Assembly: GCA_934317215.1 (NCBI GenBank)
Contig: CAKREH010000015.1
Coordinates: forward strand, 25,368 to 89,367
DNA: 64,000 nucleotides
Reading direction: 5' to 3'
Source: an uncultured Roseburia sp.
GTDB taxonomy: Bacteria; Bacillota; Clostridia; Lachnospirales; Lachnospiraceae
Position 1 is the first letter of the stretch. Each line of letters starts with the position of its first letter. The notes under the pieces were generated by a model, which saw only the letters and a program-made list of their open reading frames with translations, was not told the origin of the DNA and searched no databases. Below are positions 51,207 through 60,530 of the stretch, one piece after another. A program made the translations under genes and the position numbers.

Positions 51207-54200
51207 TTAGTAAACCTTATACCGGATGCTGATATTTACCTTGCCATTTACGCCGTTTACTGTACCCTGATCTGTATATCTCCACATTGCAACATTTCCT
51301 TTGCCCTGGTAACCACTTCCAAGACTCTCTGCACGGTAATTGATGATCCACAGATCTGTTCCTATAAGCTTGCTTGTATCCACATATCTGCCTGGATACT
51401 GTTCTAACAGTTTCTGACTCAGACCAAGTGCAAATTTGTACTGTTTGCCGCCGTCAATGATCTCCGTCTTAAACGCATTGATAAAATCAATTCTCTGTGC
51501 AGCCGTTACGTTGTTGTATAACAGTGAAATATCATCAAGCACATATACAACCGGATAATCAAGTTTCTGTGCATTCAGAATATTTAATACCTTATCACCC
51601 TCAGCCTTTGCCTGGACTGCATTCTGTGCTACTGAACAGCAGTATACGCCAACCTTAAGTCCTGCCGCCTTCGCATTCTGGTAATTTGTCTGGAACTTCG
51701 CATCCTCAGTTGTTCCTTTGGAAATGCGGAGCATTACACATTCGTATCCAGCTGCCTTGATCGCACCAAAATCTACTGTACCATTATCACTTGAAATATC
51801 AATGATCTTGTTTTCCGTATCAAGTTTGTCTTTTACTGTTACCGTGATTTCTTTTGTGATTCCGTTTGCGGATGCCTTTATAGTTGTTGTTCCGGCTTTT
51901 AACCCGTAAATAGTTCCATCTGAAGACACAACAGCGATCGTGGAATCGGATGAAGTCCAGTATACCACACCACTCGGTTTAGCAGTTGCAGTTACTTTTA
52001 CGTTCGTGTTTGTCTTTAGCAGAACACTTGTTGTACTCAGTTCAAGTGACGATGCAACCACACTGACACAATCCGTTGTCTCACTGATATAGGATCCCCG
52101 AACCGCATAAATCTTGTAGTAATAAGTTTTTCCTGTCGCTGCACTGTAATCAACAAAAGAATTTGTCGTACAAAGTTCCGTTGCGATCTTATAAGTTCCG
52201 TTTTCGGAATTGCTTCTTAATACGGTATAAGTTTCTGCACCATCCACCGCATCCCAGGTCACCTTGATCTGATTTTCAGCAATTGATGCTGCATATAATC
52301 CGGACGGCTTTGTGAGTACCGGTGTTGCCTGTTTTGCTATTGAATAATCACTGAATATTTTTTTGCCGTTTTTATTTATATATGCTCTTACCTTATAATA
52401 GTAAGTCTTTCCTGTCTCTAACTCACTGTTTTTATAGGAAAGTGTATTTGCAGAATCACAGGTCTTTACTGACTTATATTTTCCATCTGCCTCTGTCGCA
52501 CGATAGATGCGGTAGCCATCGCATCCTTCTATTTTTTTCCAACTTATGGTAACCGTATTATAATTTGCTGCAACAACCTGGATGGAAGGTTTCCCCGGGA
52601 TCACCTGCATGGATGCCGGAGCGGAATAATCACTGTAGATTGTCTTTCCACCGGATTTAGAGAAGGTACGGACTTTATAATAATAGGTGTTACCGGTTAC
52701 AAGTCCCTTATCTACATACGAGGTTGTTGTTCCCTTATTGATTGTTTTAATCTTTCTGTATTTTCCTTTTTCCGTAGTGCTGCGATAAATGACATATCCT
52801 TTTACATAGCTGTTTTTGGATGTCTTTACTTTTTTCCATGTAATTTTCAGGCTTTCATTTCCTGCAGATTTGATTTTTACAGCTGCAGTACCTGGTCCGG
52901 CTGTATATCCCTTTGCCCCTGAATAACCGGAACGGATCACATTGCCATCTGCAAGATTTTTATAAGTAACTACTTTGTAATAATATTTTTTTCCAACCTT
53001 AACATTTTGGTCCGTATAAGATGCAGTCATTGAACCGCTCTTTTTCACTGTAGTTCCAAGCTGCTTATACTTTCCATTTTTAGAATCTGAACGGTAAATA
53101 ATATATCCGTCCTCATCCCCCGCTGAAGTAATATTCCAGGATAATACGGCACTGTTATATTTACCTGCTTTGATCGTATCGATCGATACTTTAAGAAGCT
53201 TCGGCGTTACAGTAAGTTCATTTGAAGTTCCACCGTATGCTCTCTTTCCGTTTTTATCTTTTGCAAAAGTAACAACTTTAAAGGTATATTTCTGACCTGC
53301 AGTCAGTCCTGTTACTGTATAAGAAGTACTCTTTGCACTGCAGCGTTTTATCAGTGAATCTGTACCATTTACAATCTGGTATACCGCATATCCGCCACCT
53401 GTGGACGGCATGTCAACTTTGTTCCAGGTCAGTTTGACCGCTGTTGCACCTGCGGCTTCTGATTTTAACGTTACTGCTTCCGGTGCCGCCTTGATCGACT
53501 GCACATCAGAATATTCTCCTTCTGCATTCTTACCGCCAACCGTGCGGAATGCACAGACTTTATAATAATATTTTGTGCCTGCGGATAATTTTTTATCTGT
53601 GAAGGTAAGTGTTGTTTTGTTATTGATCGTCTTAACTGCCTTATATCCGCTGTCCTTTTTGACAGAACGATAAACCTTGTATCCATGTGCGCCGCTGATC
53701 TGGTTCCATGTGATTGTCACACTGTTATAAGATACATTTTTAAGTGTGATCTGTGGTGCCGCCAAAACAGGGGTTACCGTTACTTCATTCGAATCGTCCC
53801 CATATACCTTACTTCCATTGACGGTTTTATATGCTCTTACTTTGTATGTATAAGCAGTACCTGCTGTTACTTTTGTATCACTGCAGCCGGTCTTGTCACC
53901 CGTTACAGTTGCAATCTTTTTATAAGAAGATGATGACGTTTTTCTTGAAACCTCATAGCCTGTCACATCATCCACAGCACTCCAGGTCAGTTTTACTTCC
54001 TTATAACCGGCTGATTCTGCGATCAGACTTGTCGCTGACGGAAGCCGTTTTCCGGAAAGTACATCAGATGCATCACCGTAAACTTTTTTGCCATTTACCA
54101 CACAATATGGCTGTACCTTATAATAATAGGTTTTTCCTGCTTCCACGCTGGCATCTGCATAACTTAAGGCTTCGTTGTTTACATCTCCAGTCAATGTATC

Positions 54201-55538
54201 CACTTTTGATTTATCGGTGGAACGGTATACCTCATATCCGGACGCGCCATCCACTTTTTTCCATGTCAGTGTCAGACTGCTGTAACCTTCTGCACTGACA
54301 GATGTAAGAACTGCCTTTCCAAGCTGTGGTGTTGCCTTGACAGCTGCAAACTTATCTGTATTAGCATAGTCCTGTTTTCCATTATTAGTATAACTGGTAT
54401 AAGCATATACATGATAAATATAGCTGGTTCCTGTCTGTACCCCGGTATCTTTGTAAGATACCGTATCCGCACCATCCACATGTGCGATCATCTGCTCTGT
54501 ATCTGTACCTTCCTCTTTTCTGGTAATGGTATAGCCATCTGCATCCGATACTTTTTCCCAGCTTAAACTTACGGAATTGTATGTTGCCTCCGGTGTGCAG
54601 CTTGCCGGTGCTGTTCCCGGTTTTACAACCACATAATACATATCCTTGTCGTTCGGATTGTCTTTTACCTGCAATGTGAGAACAGCAATACCTGCATTGA
54701 GTGCCTTTGCCTCTCCTGCAAGCTTTCCGTTTACAGTCGATGTCTTAATTGAAACAACCGTGTTATCATCAACCAGCCACTCAACATCCGGAACAGAATC
54801 TCCCGTTGCTGCGAATGAATATTCCGGAAGCTTAACCGTCTCACCGACACTGACCACTGCATATTTTTGTTTTGCAACTAATACCAGATCAGATGCATTC
54901 GCTTCTTTTGTTTCTGGTGTCTCGGTCGTCTCTGTAACCTCAGTTTCCTCTGTAACTTCAGTCGTTTCTGTGGTCTCAGTTACTTCGCTGCTTTCTGTAT
55001 TCTCCGTAGTCTCAGTCGCTTCGCTGCTTTCTGTATTCTCTGTAGTCTCTGTTGCTTCAGTACCTTCTGTTGCTTCAGTACCTTCTGTCGTTTCCGTGGT
55101 CTCAGATGCTTCACTGCTTTCTGTATTCTCTGTAGTCTCTGTTACTTCGGTACTTTCTGTTGTTTCCGCAGCCTCAGTTACTTCGGTACTTTCTGTATTC
55201 TCCGCAGTCTCAGCTGCTTCGCTGTTTTTGGTGTTCTCTAAAGCCTCAGTTACCTCGCTGCTTTTGGTATTCTCTAAAGCCTCAGTTACCTCGCTGCTTT
55301 TGGTATTCTCCACAGCCTCAGTTACTTCTGTTTTTCCGGTTTTCTCCGTGCCTTCTGTCTGATCTGACTGCTCATCCGTCAAAACTCTGGTCCCAGTCTC
55401 TGATTTAACTGTCTGTTCTACCGCCTGTCCATCTGCTGTTTCTGCCGCAAATGTCATGGTATCGGAACAGATGATCATAGCACCCGCTAATGTGATGCAC
55501 AAACCACGTTTTAACCATTCCAGTCTCTTTTTTATCAT
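51207..55538 (-). CDS. Large secreted protein with Thr/Glu tract, nine Fn3-like domains, Ig domains and a GH25-like domain
   Basis: The 1443-residue protein starts with a signal peptide (RLEWLKRGLCITLAGAMIICS). Then comes a tract of TEVTEATENTESS-like repeats (about 150 residues), an Ig/Big_2-type domain, nine Fn3-like domains (each with GYxxYR and TYYYKV motifs), a second Big_2 domain (STTSVLLKTNTNVKV), and a C-terminal GH25-like fold (IIDISSDNGTVDF...). In normal GH25 a DxE motif carries the catalytic acids; here the matching region reads YPVVYVLDDIS, and the C-terminal Asp region reads GKVNIS. It may bind rather than cut peptidoglycan. GGGAGG lies before ATG 55538. Confidence 0.85.
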   Translation of the reverse strand: MIKKRLEWLKRGLCITLAGAMIICSDTMTFAAETADGQAVEQTVKSETGTRVLTDEQSDQTEGTEKTGKTEVTEAVENTKSSEVTEALENTKSSEVTEALENTKNSEAAETAENTESTEVTEAAETTESTEVTETTENTESSEASETTETTEGTEATEGTEATETTENTESSEATETTENTESSEVTETTETTEVTEETEVTETTETPETKEANASDLVLVAKQKYAVVSVGETVKLPEYSFAATGDSVPDVEWLVDDNTVVSIKTSTVNGKLAGEAKALNAGIAVLTLQVKDNPNDKDMYYVVVKPGTAPASCTPEATYNSVSLSWEKVSDADGYTITRKEEGTDTEQMIAHVDGADTVSYKDTGVQTGTSYIYHVYAYTSYTNNGKQDYANTDKFAAVKATPQLGKAVLTSVSAEGYSSLTLTWKKVDGASGYEVYRSTDKSKVDTLTGDVNNEALSYADASVEAGKTYYYKVQPYCVVNGKKVYGDASDVLSGKRLPSATSLIAESAGYKEVKLTWSAVDDVTGYEVSRKTSSSSYKKIATVTGDKTGCSDTKVTAGTAYTYKVRAYKTVNGSKVYGDDSNEVTVTPVLAAPQITLKNVSYNSVTITWNQISGAHGYKVYRSVKKDSGYKAVKTINNKTTLTFTDKKLSAGTKYYYKVCAFRTVGGKNAEGEYSDVQSIKAAPEAVTLKSEAAGATAVKLTWNKVDMPSTGGGYAVYQIVNGTDSLIKRCSAKSTSYTVTGLTAGQKYTFKVVTFAKDKNGKRAYGGTSNELTVTPKLLKVSIDTIKAGKYNSAVLSWNITSAGDEDGYIIYRSDSKNGKYKQLGTTVKKSGSMTASYTDQNVKVGKKYYYKVVTYKNLADGNVIRSGYSGAKGYTAGPGTAAVKIKSAGNESLKITWKKVKTSKNSYVKGYVIYRSTTEKGKYRKIKTINKGTTTSYVDKGLVTGNTYYYKVRTFSKSGGKTIYSDYSAPASMQVIPGKPSIQVVAANYNTVTISWKKIEGCDGYRIYRATEADGKYKSVKTCDSANTLSYKNSELETGKTYYYKVRAYINKNGKKIFSDYSIAKQATPVLTKPSGLYAASIAENQIKVTWDAVDGAETYTVLRSNSENGTYKIATELCTTNSFVDYSAATGKTYYYKIYAVRGSYISETTDCVSVVASSLELSTTSVLLKTNTNVKVTATAKPSGVVYWTSSDSTIAVVSSDGTIYGLKAGTTTIKASANGITKEITVTVKDKLDTENKIIDISSDNGTVDFGAIKAAGYECVMLRISKGTTEDAKFQTNYQNAKAAGLKVGVYCCSVAQNAVQAKAEGDKVLNILNAQKLDYPVVYVLDDISLLYNNVTAAQRIDFINAFKTEIIDGGKQYKFALGLSQKLLEQYPGRYVDTSKLIGTDLWIINYRAESLGSGYQGKGNVAMWRYTDQGTVNGVNGKVNISIRYKVY
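54896..55345 (-). repeat. Tandem Thr/Glu-coding repeat tract
   Basis: About 450 bases encode near-identical units such as TEVTEATENTESSE. The DNA is a tandem repeat that also creates a long plus-strand reading frame of Ser/Val type, which I treat as a shadow. Confidence 0.85.
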
Positions 55539-55682
55539 AACAATTTTGCCTCCCATCCTCTTTTTTCCTCTTTAGGGCAGTTTTTGCATAAAATGCCTAT
55601 CATTGGTATTGTAGCACAATTTTCCTTTTGAATATAGTTTATAAGGGATTTTAAACAAATATTAAGATTTTTTGAAAGCTCT

Positions 55683-57497
55683 TTACGCGTAATACTGTGC
55701 CTGTGTCCGGTAAAGTTTTGCATAAATTCCATTTCCCGCCAACAGTGTATCGTGTGTTCCTGTCTCTGCAATGCTTCCGGCATCTAACACTACGATGCGG
55801 TCGCAGAATTTACAGCTGCTCATGCGGTGGGAAATATAGATTGCAGTTTTATTTTTTACCATCTCATTAAAGTTCTCGTAGATCTGCGCCTCGGCGATCG
55901 GATCTAAGGCGGCGGTCGGCTCGTCTAAGATCACAAACGGTGCATCTTTATAAAGTGCGCGGGCAATAGCAAGCCGCTGTGCCTCTCCGCCGGAGACGTC
56001 GACACCTGCACCATTATTATTGTAAAGCTGTGTCTTCAAGCTGTCTTTCATTGCTCTTACACGTCCGGACAGTTCAACCTGATCTAACACTTCCCATGCC
56101 CTCTCTTCATCCACTTTGCTGCTTGCAGCGATATTTTCGCCGACCGGCAGGGAAAACATTGCAAAGTCCTGAAATACAACGGAAAATGCCCTCGTATATT
56201 CCTCATAATTATATTTCCAGATATCGATACCGTTTAACGTGATCGTGCCCTCCGTCGGCTCATAGAGACGGCAGAGCAATTTGATCAATGTCGTTTTTCC
56301 TGCACCGTTTTGTCCGACTAATGCCATTTTTTCGCCAATGTTAAATTTTAAGCTGACATGGCTTAACACCTGTGTCCCACAGTCCGGGTAAGCAAAACTT
56401 ACATCATGAAATTCAAATTCATATTGTCCGTCATCCCGCTTTTCGATCGGCAGTGTACCATCGTAATCCATTGCCGGACTTTGTATAAATTCGTCAAAAA
56501 CACTTAAATATTCCGCACAAAATTGAAAGGAAATGACCTGTGAACCAAATTCCGTGATACAGTTCACGGTCTGTGAGATGACACCTGCATATAAGATAAC
56601 ATTTCCGATATCGATCATCCCGTTTAATGCTTTCATGCCTGCCAGCAGATATGCAGCGCCTGCTGCAAACTGGTTGATGCCCTCAATCGTTCCCCTGTAT
56701 TTTCCATTTACTTTTCCCATCTGTAAATAAATACTATAGCCCTCCACCATCTGTCTGAATTTCCCCAAAAAGAGTTCTGACAGATCATAAAGTCTGATAT
56801 CTTTGCTATTTTTTTCATCTGTCATGACCCCGCCCAGATAACCGCCCAGTGCATTATTGTGGTCATTTGCATGTATAAATTCATACTGTTTCGCACTGAG
56901 TATTTTTCCGAGATATAAATTCACAACTACAATCATTGCATATAAAACAATCAAAAGCAGTGTTGATCCATAGGAGACAAAAAATGTTTTCTTCTGTCCG
57001 GTGTCGATTTTCAGCAGCAGAAGCAGAAAAAATATGACCGAATAACACATGGAAAAAAAATGTACAAAAATCTGGTAACAGGTATCCACCTGGTCTTTGA
57101 TATCCCCACTTCCGCCGGCCGTAAGTTTTGCGCGCCTTAATGAGTCAAGTGTTTCCTGTTTTTCAAATTTTTCATACTGCAGTTCAAATGCCTTGTCTGC
57201 CATCTGCTGTCTTATGATCTGCTGGCAGCTCTCTCCGAGCACTTCGATCCGTTTCTGGCAGAACCGGTTCACCAGTTCACAGATAAACTGCGACAGTAAA
57301 AGTGCTGCCACGCTTTTCACACATGCCTCATAATCCCCTTCGATCGCATTGTTTAAAATCTGTGCCGAAAAATAAAATACCAGAAACGGAATGGATGCCT
57401 TCATAAATCCACCGGCTGCCATGACAACAGCCACATCTTTTTTCCCTTTGCTGATCATCTTTATAAAACTTTTAAATTCCTGCCATATCTTCTTCAT
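55683..57497 (-). CDS. ABC exporter, membrane-ATPase fusion (second of a pair)
   Basis: The 604-residue half-transporter has an N-terminal six-span domain (residues about 1-340) and a C-terminal ATPase: Walker A GQNGAGKTTL, signature VSGGEAQRLAIARALY, Walker B FVILDEPTAALD, and His in ISHRMSS. It overlaps the preceding ABC gene by 26 bases; the two probably form a heterodimer exporting a peptide, lipid or drug. ATG 57497 has GGAAGGGG before it. Confidence 0.93.
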   Translation of the reverse strand: MKKIWQEFKSFIKMISKGKKDVAVVMAAGGFMKASIPFLVFYFSAQILNNAIEGDYEACVKSVAALLLSQFICELVNRFCQKRIEVLGESCQQIIRQQMADKAFELQYEKFEKQETLDSLRRAKLTAGGSGDIKDQVDTCYQIFVHFFSMCYSVIFFLLLLLKIDTGQKKTFFVSYGSTLLLIVLYAMIVVVNLYLGKILSAKQYEFIHANDHNNALGGYLGGVMTDEKNSKDIRLYDLSELFLGKFRQMVEGYSIYLQMGKVNGKYRGTIEGINQFAAGAAYLLAGMKALNGMIDIGNVILYAGVISQTVNCITEFGSQVISFQFCAEYLSVFDEFIQSPAMDYDGTLPIEKRDDGQYEFEFHDVSFAYPDCGTQVLSHVSLKFNIGEKMALVGQNGAGKTTLIKLLCRLYEPTEGTITLNGIDIWKYNYEEYTRAFSVVFQDFAMFSLPVGENIAASSKVDEERAWEVLDQVELSGRVRAMKDSLKTQLYNNNGAGVDVSGGEAQRLAIARALYKDAPFVILDEPTAALDPIAEAQIYENFNEMVKNKTAIYISHRMSSCKFCDRIVVLDAGSIAETGTHDTLLAGNGIYAKLYRTQAQYYA

Positions 57498-59328
57498 GTG
57501 ACTGTGCCCCTTCCTCTTTGTAATATCTGCTCTGTACCAGGAACATTTCGGCATATCCGCCATTTTCCTGCATCAGTTCCTCATGGGTGCCCTCCTCTGT
57601 GATCTTTCCATTTTCCAGGAATAAAATATGGTCACAGAACCGCGTCGATGCCAGACGGTGTGAGATAAACAGTGCCGTTTTTCCAGTCAGCATTTCATTG
57701 TATTTCTCATACATCTCATTTTCTGCGATTGCATCTAATGCTGCGGTCGGCTCATCCAAAAGCAACAGTGCACATCCTTTATAGAGTGCACGCGCAAGCA
57801 TCAGTTTCTGTGTCTCCCCGCCGGAAAGATGGATGCCATCCTCACTTACCTCTTTTCCGATAAATGTGTTCTCTTTCTGCGGAAGTTTTTGTATTTTCTC
57901 CCACAGACCGGCATCCTTTAATGCCTCCCTGCATTTTTCCGCATCATAGTCCTCTCCCATGCTGCATGTTACATTGTCCGCAATGGAAAACGAATAGGTA
58001 AATGCATCCTGAAAGACTGCTGCAAGTGACCGGTACCACGCATCAAGATCCATAGTGGCAAGATCCGTTCCGTTAATGTAAATGTGTCCCTCATCCGGCA
58101 TATAAAAACCGCAGAGCAGTTTGACAATCGTTGATTTTCCGGCGCCGTTGATGCCGACTAGCGCCATCTTTCCGCCTTTTTTGATACGGAAGCTCACATC
58201 ATCCAATATCTTATGGTCTGTGCCCGGATAGGAAAAGCTGACATGTGAAAATTCGACCTCCACTGCCTCCTTTTCATCCTTTAACCGGACTCCTTCGCCA
58301 TGGTGATATACATTCTCCAGCTCTGTAAATTCCTGCATCTGGCCGACCGGTTTTAAGCAGGATGAAATCTGGCTGATCATCATCGTAAGTTCCGAAAAAC
58401 AAGTGGAAAATCCACTGACGATCCCGATATAAAGCACAAAATGTGCGACGGACATCCCCTGCATCAACTGCCCGATCAGATAGCCGTAACAGACCACATC
58501 CCTGCCAAGCTGCAGCAGCAGTCCAAAGAGATCATCCGCAAAATAACATGCCTTTTCTCTTGCCAGCAGTGCCTGGTATTTTTTGTTCGCAGCACGGTAA
58601 TGTCCGCTCAGCCATTCTTTCATCTGGTAAATCCTTACATCTTTTCCGTTTTCCACGGCATATGCCTGACGGTCCAGATAGTCCTGTGTCACCGTAAGTT
58701 TTGCTTTTGCATCACGGTGTTTTAATTCATAATTATTTGCCAGTTTATAGCTTAAGATCTGGACCAGTGAAATGATAACCAAAAGTACGACCAGCCATGC
58801 CGATACACCGGAGATCAGGGATGCGTACAGGATCAATGCCCCGGCTTCCTTTAAGAGTTCGACGTCGTAATGAAGCACACCCTCGATGCCCCGGTAGTTT
58901 CCGCTGACTGCCTCTCCCGCTTTCTTTAAAAGATGCTGGACCTTTTCGTCCTCGCACTGCATATAGTCGAGTGACATATATTTCTGATAGGTGCATTCGA
59001 TCATTGTGCCGCAGCGGAATTTTACATACTGGAACTGGTTTCTCCGTTTCAGATATCCGGTTATGATGCACCAGATGCTGTATCCGACAAAAAATGTTAC
59101 CAGTTTTGCGACTACTCCGGGCAGCGTTGCCTGGGTGATCATACCTTTTTGGTACTGCTCTAAAAACGCTACGATCATGGATGGGATCAGTATGGTACCG
59201 AAGCCTTTGCCGATCTGGGTGATGATCTCGGCGAGGGCAAAAAAGATGGTGGATCTGTCGTAGTGCCATAGCTCGCGGAGGATGTAGCACTGGTTGGATG
59301 CGGCGGTGTATGTTTTCGGTTGGTTCAT
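57472..59328 (-). CDS. ABC exporter, membrane-ATPase fusion (first of a pair)
   Basis: The 618-residue protein has six membrane spans in the first half and an ATPase with Walker A GINGAGKST, signature LSGGETQKLMLARALY, Walker B ALLLLDEPTAALD, and His in ISHRLAS. It starts the ABC pair; GAGAGGAG precedes ATG 59328. A GHKL kinase and LytTR regulator lie upstream on the same strand, separated by a terminator and palindromic DNA, so they may control it. The substrate is unknown. Confidence 0.93.
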   Translation of the reverse strand: MNQPKTYTAASNQCYILRELWHYDRSTIFFALAEIITQIGKGFGTILIPSMIVAFLEQYQKGMITQATLPGVVAKLVTFFVGYSIWCIITGYLKRRNQFQYVKFRCGTMIECTYQKYMSLDYMQCEDEKVQHLLKKAGEAVSGNYRGIEGVLHYDVELLKEAGALILYASLISGVSAWLVVLLVIISLVQILSYKLANNYELKHRDAKAKLTVTQDYLDRQAYAVENGKDVRIYQMKEWLSGHYRAANKKYQALLAREKACYFADDLFGLLLQLGRDVVCYGYLIGQLMQGMSVAHFVLYIGIVSGFSTCFSELTMMISQISSCLKPVGQMQEFTELENVYHHGEGVRLKDEKEAVEVEFSHVSFSYPGTDHKILDDVSFRIKKGGKMALVGINGAGKSTIVKLLCGFYMPDEGHIYINGTDLATMDLDAWYRSLAAVFQDAFTYSFSIADNVTCSMGEDYDAEKCREALKDAGLWEKIQKLPQKENTFIGKEVSEDGIHLSGGETQKLMLARALYKGCALLLLDEPTAALDAIAENEMYEKYNEMLTGKTALFISHRLASTRFCDHILFLENGKITEEGTHEELMQENGGYAEMFLVQSRYYKEEGAQSHEEDMAGI

Positions 59329-59365
59329 GTTGTGTGGCTCCTCTCGTTTTGGGGTGGTGGTGTGG

Positions 59366-59411
59366 TGGCGGTCAGCCTGCGCGAAACTTACGGAAGGTTA
59401 TGTGTATTGTG
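59366..59411. repeat. Short dispersed repeat, copy 2
   Basis: Matches the copy at 5065-5111: 23 identical bases at the left, then looser similarity through TTATG and TATTGTG. It lies upstream of the first ABC gene and its end overlaps the palindromic element at 59408. Confidence 0.7.
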
Positions 59412-59543
59412 GAGCAGCACCCTGTTTAACGAAGGCACGCTTGCGCTGCGTGTCGCTCGTAGCGGATACTAAGCGCATAAAATACATGCGCTAAGTACCG
59501 ACGGCTCCCCAGCACCTTCTTATAAACAGGGTGCTGTTCCACA
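59408..59543. repeat. Palindromic element with 21-bp inverted ends and inner hairpin
   Basis: The end arms 59408-59428 and 59523-59543 match with one mismatch over 21 bases (TGTGGAnCAGCACCCTG). An inner hairpin has arms ACTAAGCGCAT and ATGCGCTAAGT, around 59470-59500. It resembles a non-coding mobile or REP-type element, with no coding capacity. Confidence 0.6.
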
Positions 59544-59689
59544 AATGCTTTACTTTTACGATGAGTTTCGCTGGAGGACGGATCGCCTCCGCTCCCATTT
59601 CTTTGTACTTTTGTGATTTTGGTACGTCTGTACGTCATATCACTTCTGTGCCTATACTCTATCATCATTTTTTATTTAAACAGAAAAAA

Positions 59690-59716
59690 GTGCACGGAAG
59701 GTCATCTTCCGTGCAC
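59690..59716 (-). terminator. Terminator downstream of the kinase gene
   Basis: GTGCACGGAAG and CTTCCGTGCAC enclose GTCAT. On the minus strand it is followed by CTTTTTTCTG. It ends the LytTR-kinase unit before the ABC genes. Confidence 0.8.
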
Positions 59717-59750
59717 CAACGGTATCATCCATATACAAAAGGCTGGAATG

Positions 59751-59841
59751 AAAAGGTGTGGTCGGAAGGCTGTGCTGGCAGACCGGCGGGAACCGCTGGC
59801 TCCCACCGGACTGCCCTCACAGCCTTCCGACCACACCTTTT
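59751..59841. repeat. Long palindrome with perfect 24-bp arms
   Basis: Arms at 59751-59774 and 59818-59841 are perfectly complementary; the interior 43 bases continue as an imperfect stem (GGCAGACCGGCGGGA against TCCCACCGGACTGCC). It is 27 bases from the kinase stop. With the other elements it fills the 539-base gap 59329-59867, where I see no gene. Confidence 0.75.
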
Positions 59842-59867
59842 CTCCCCCCAGCTTTTTCTGAAAACTT

Positions 59868-60530
59868 TTACAGTGGCAGCATAATCTCCGTCACAAACAC
59901 CCCCGGCTCATTCTGCCGGTTAATGTACCCGCCATATTTCTCAACCACAAGATTGATCCGCTTTAATCCATGCCCGTGATTTCCCCGCTTTTGACTGATA
60001 TACTCCGAATCCATCTTGCGCACCGTCTCATTCGTTGCATTTGACACCGAGATATAAAGCTGTTTTTTGAGCATGCCGATATAAAGGCGGATAAACGGTT
60101 TCTCTGTAGTCAGTTTCTCACAGGATTCCACCGCATTATCAAGGAGGTTTCCGATCAGGGCACACAGATCGATATCGCTGACGGCAAGTGTTTCCGGGCA
60201 TTTTGCCTGATAATCGATAGCGATTCCGTTTTTCTGTGCTAAGGATATTTTTGAATTTAAAATGGCATCTAAATTGACATTTCCAGTCTCGATCAGCTGG
60301 TTGACGTGATCTAAATCCTGCTCCAGCAATCCTAGATATTCCTCTAACCTGTCATACTGCCCCATCTTCACATACGCTTTCATCGCCTGTAAATGATTGT
60401 GGTAATCGTGACGCCAGCCGCGCATGGTAAGATAGATATTCTGTACCTCCTGTACCTGTTTTTCGAGCAGGGCATTCTGGTACTCCATATTCTTCTCTTC
60501 TAAATATTTTGTGATCAGCGGTATTCTCAT
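59868..60530 (-). CDS. GHKL-type histidine kinase, soluble
   Basis: The 220-residue protein has the H-box RGWRHDYHNHLQAM near residue 40 and a GHKL ATPase (N-box IGNLLDNAVESCEK, G-box RGNHGHGLKRINLVVEKYGG). No membrane span is seen, whereas related AgrC/ComD-like kinases have an N-terminal sensor of several spans; here only about 35 residues precede the H-box. It overlaps the LytTR gene by four bases. It likely phosphorylates that regulator in response to a cytoplasmic or partner-delivered signal. Confidence 0.9.
   Translation of the reverse strand: MRIPLITKYLEEKNMEYQNALLEKQVQEVQNIYLTMRGWRHDYHNHLQAMKAYVKMGQYDRLEEYLGLLEQDLDHVNQLIETGNVNLDAILNSKISLAQKNGIAIDYQAKCPETLAVSDIDLCALIGNLLDNAVESCEKLTTEKPFIRLYIGMLKKQLYISVSNATNETVRKMDSEYISQKRGNHGHGLKRINLVVEKYGGYINRQNEPGVFVTEIMLPL

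Noticed and set aside
54646..55362. Plus-strand 238-residue Ser/Val-rich frame
   Set aside because: This is the antisense shadow of the Thr/Glu-coding repeat tract.
59426..59668. Minus-strand 80-residue frame as a peptide for the ABC exporter
   Set aside because: It overlaps the palindromic element and terminator, and its Arg-rich sequence shows no leader peptide or cleavage motif.
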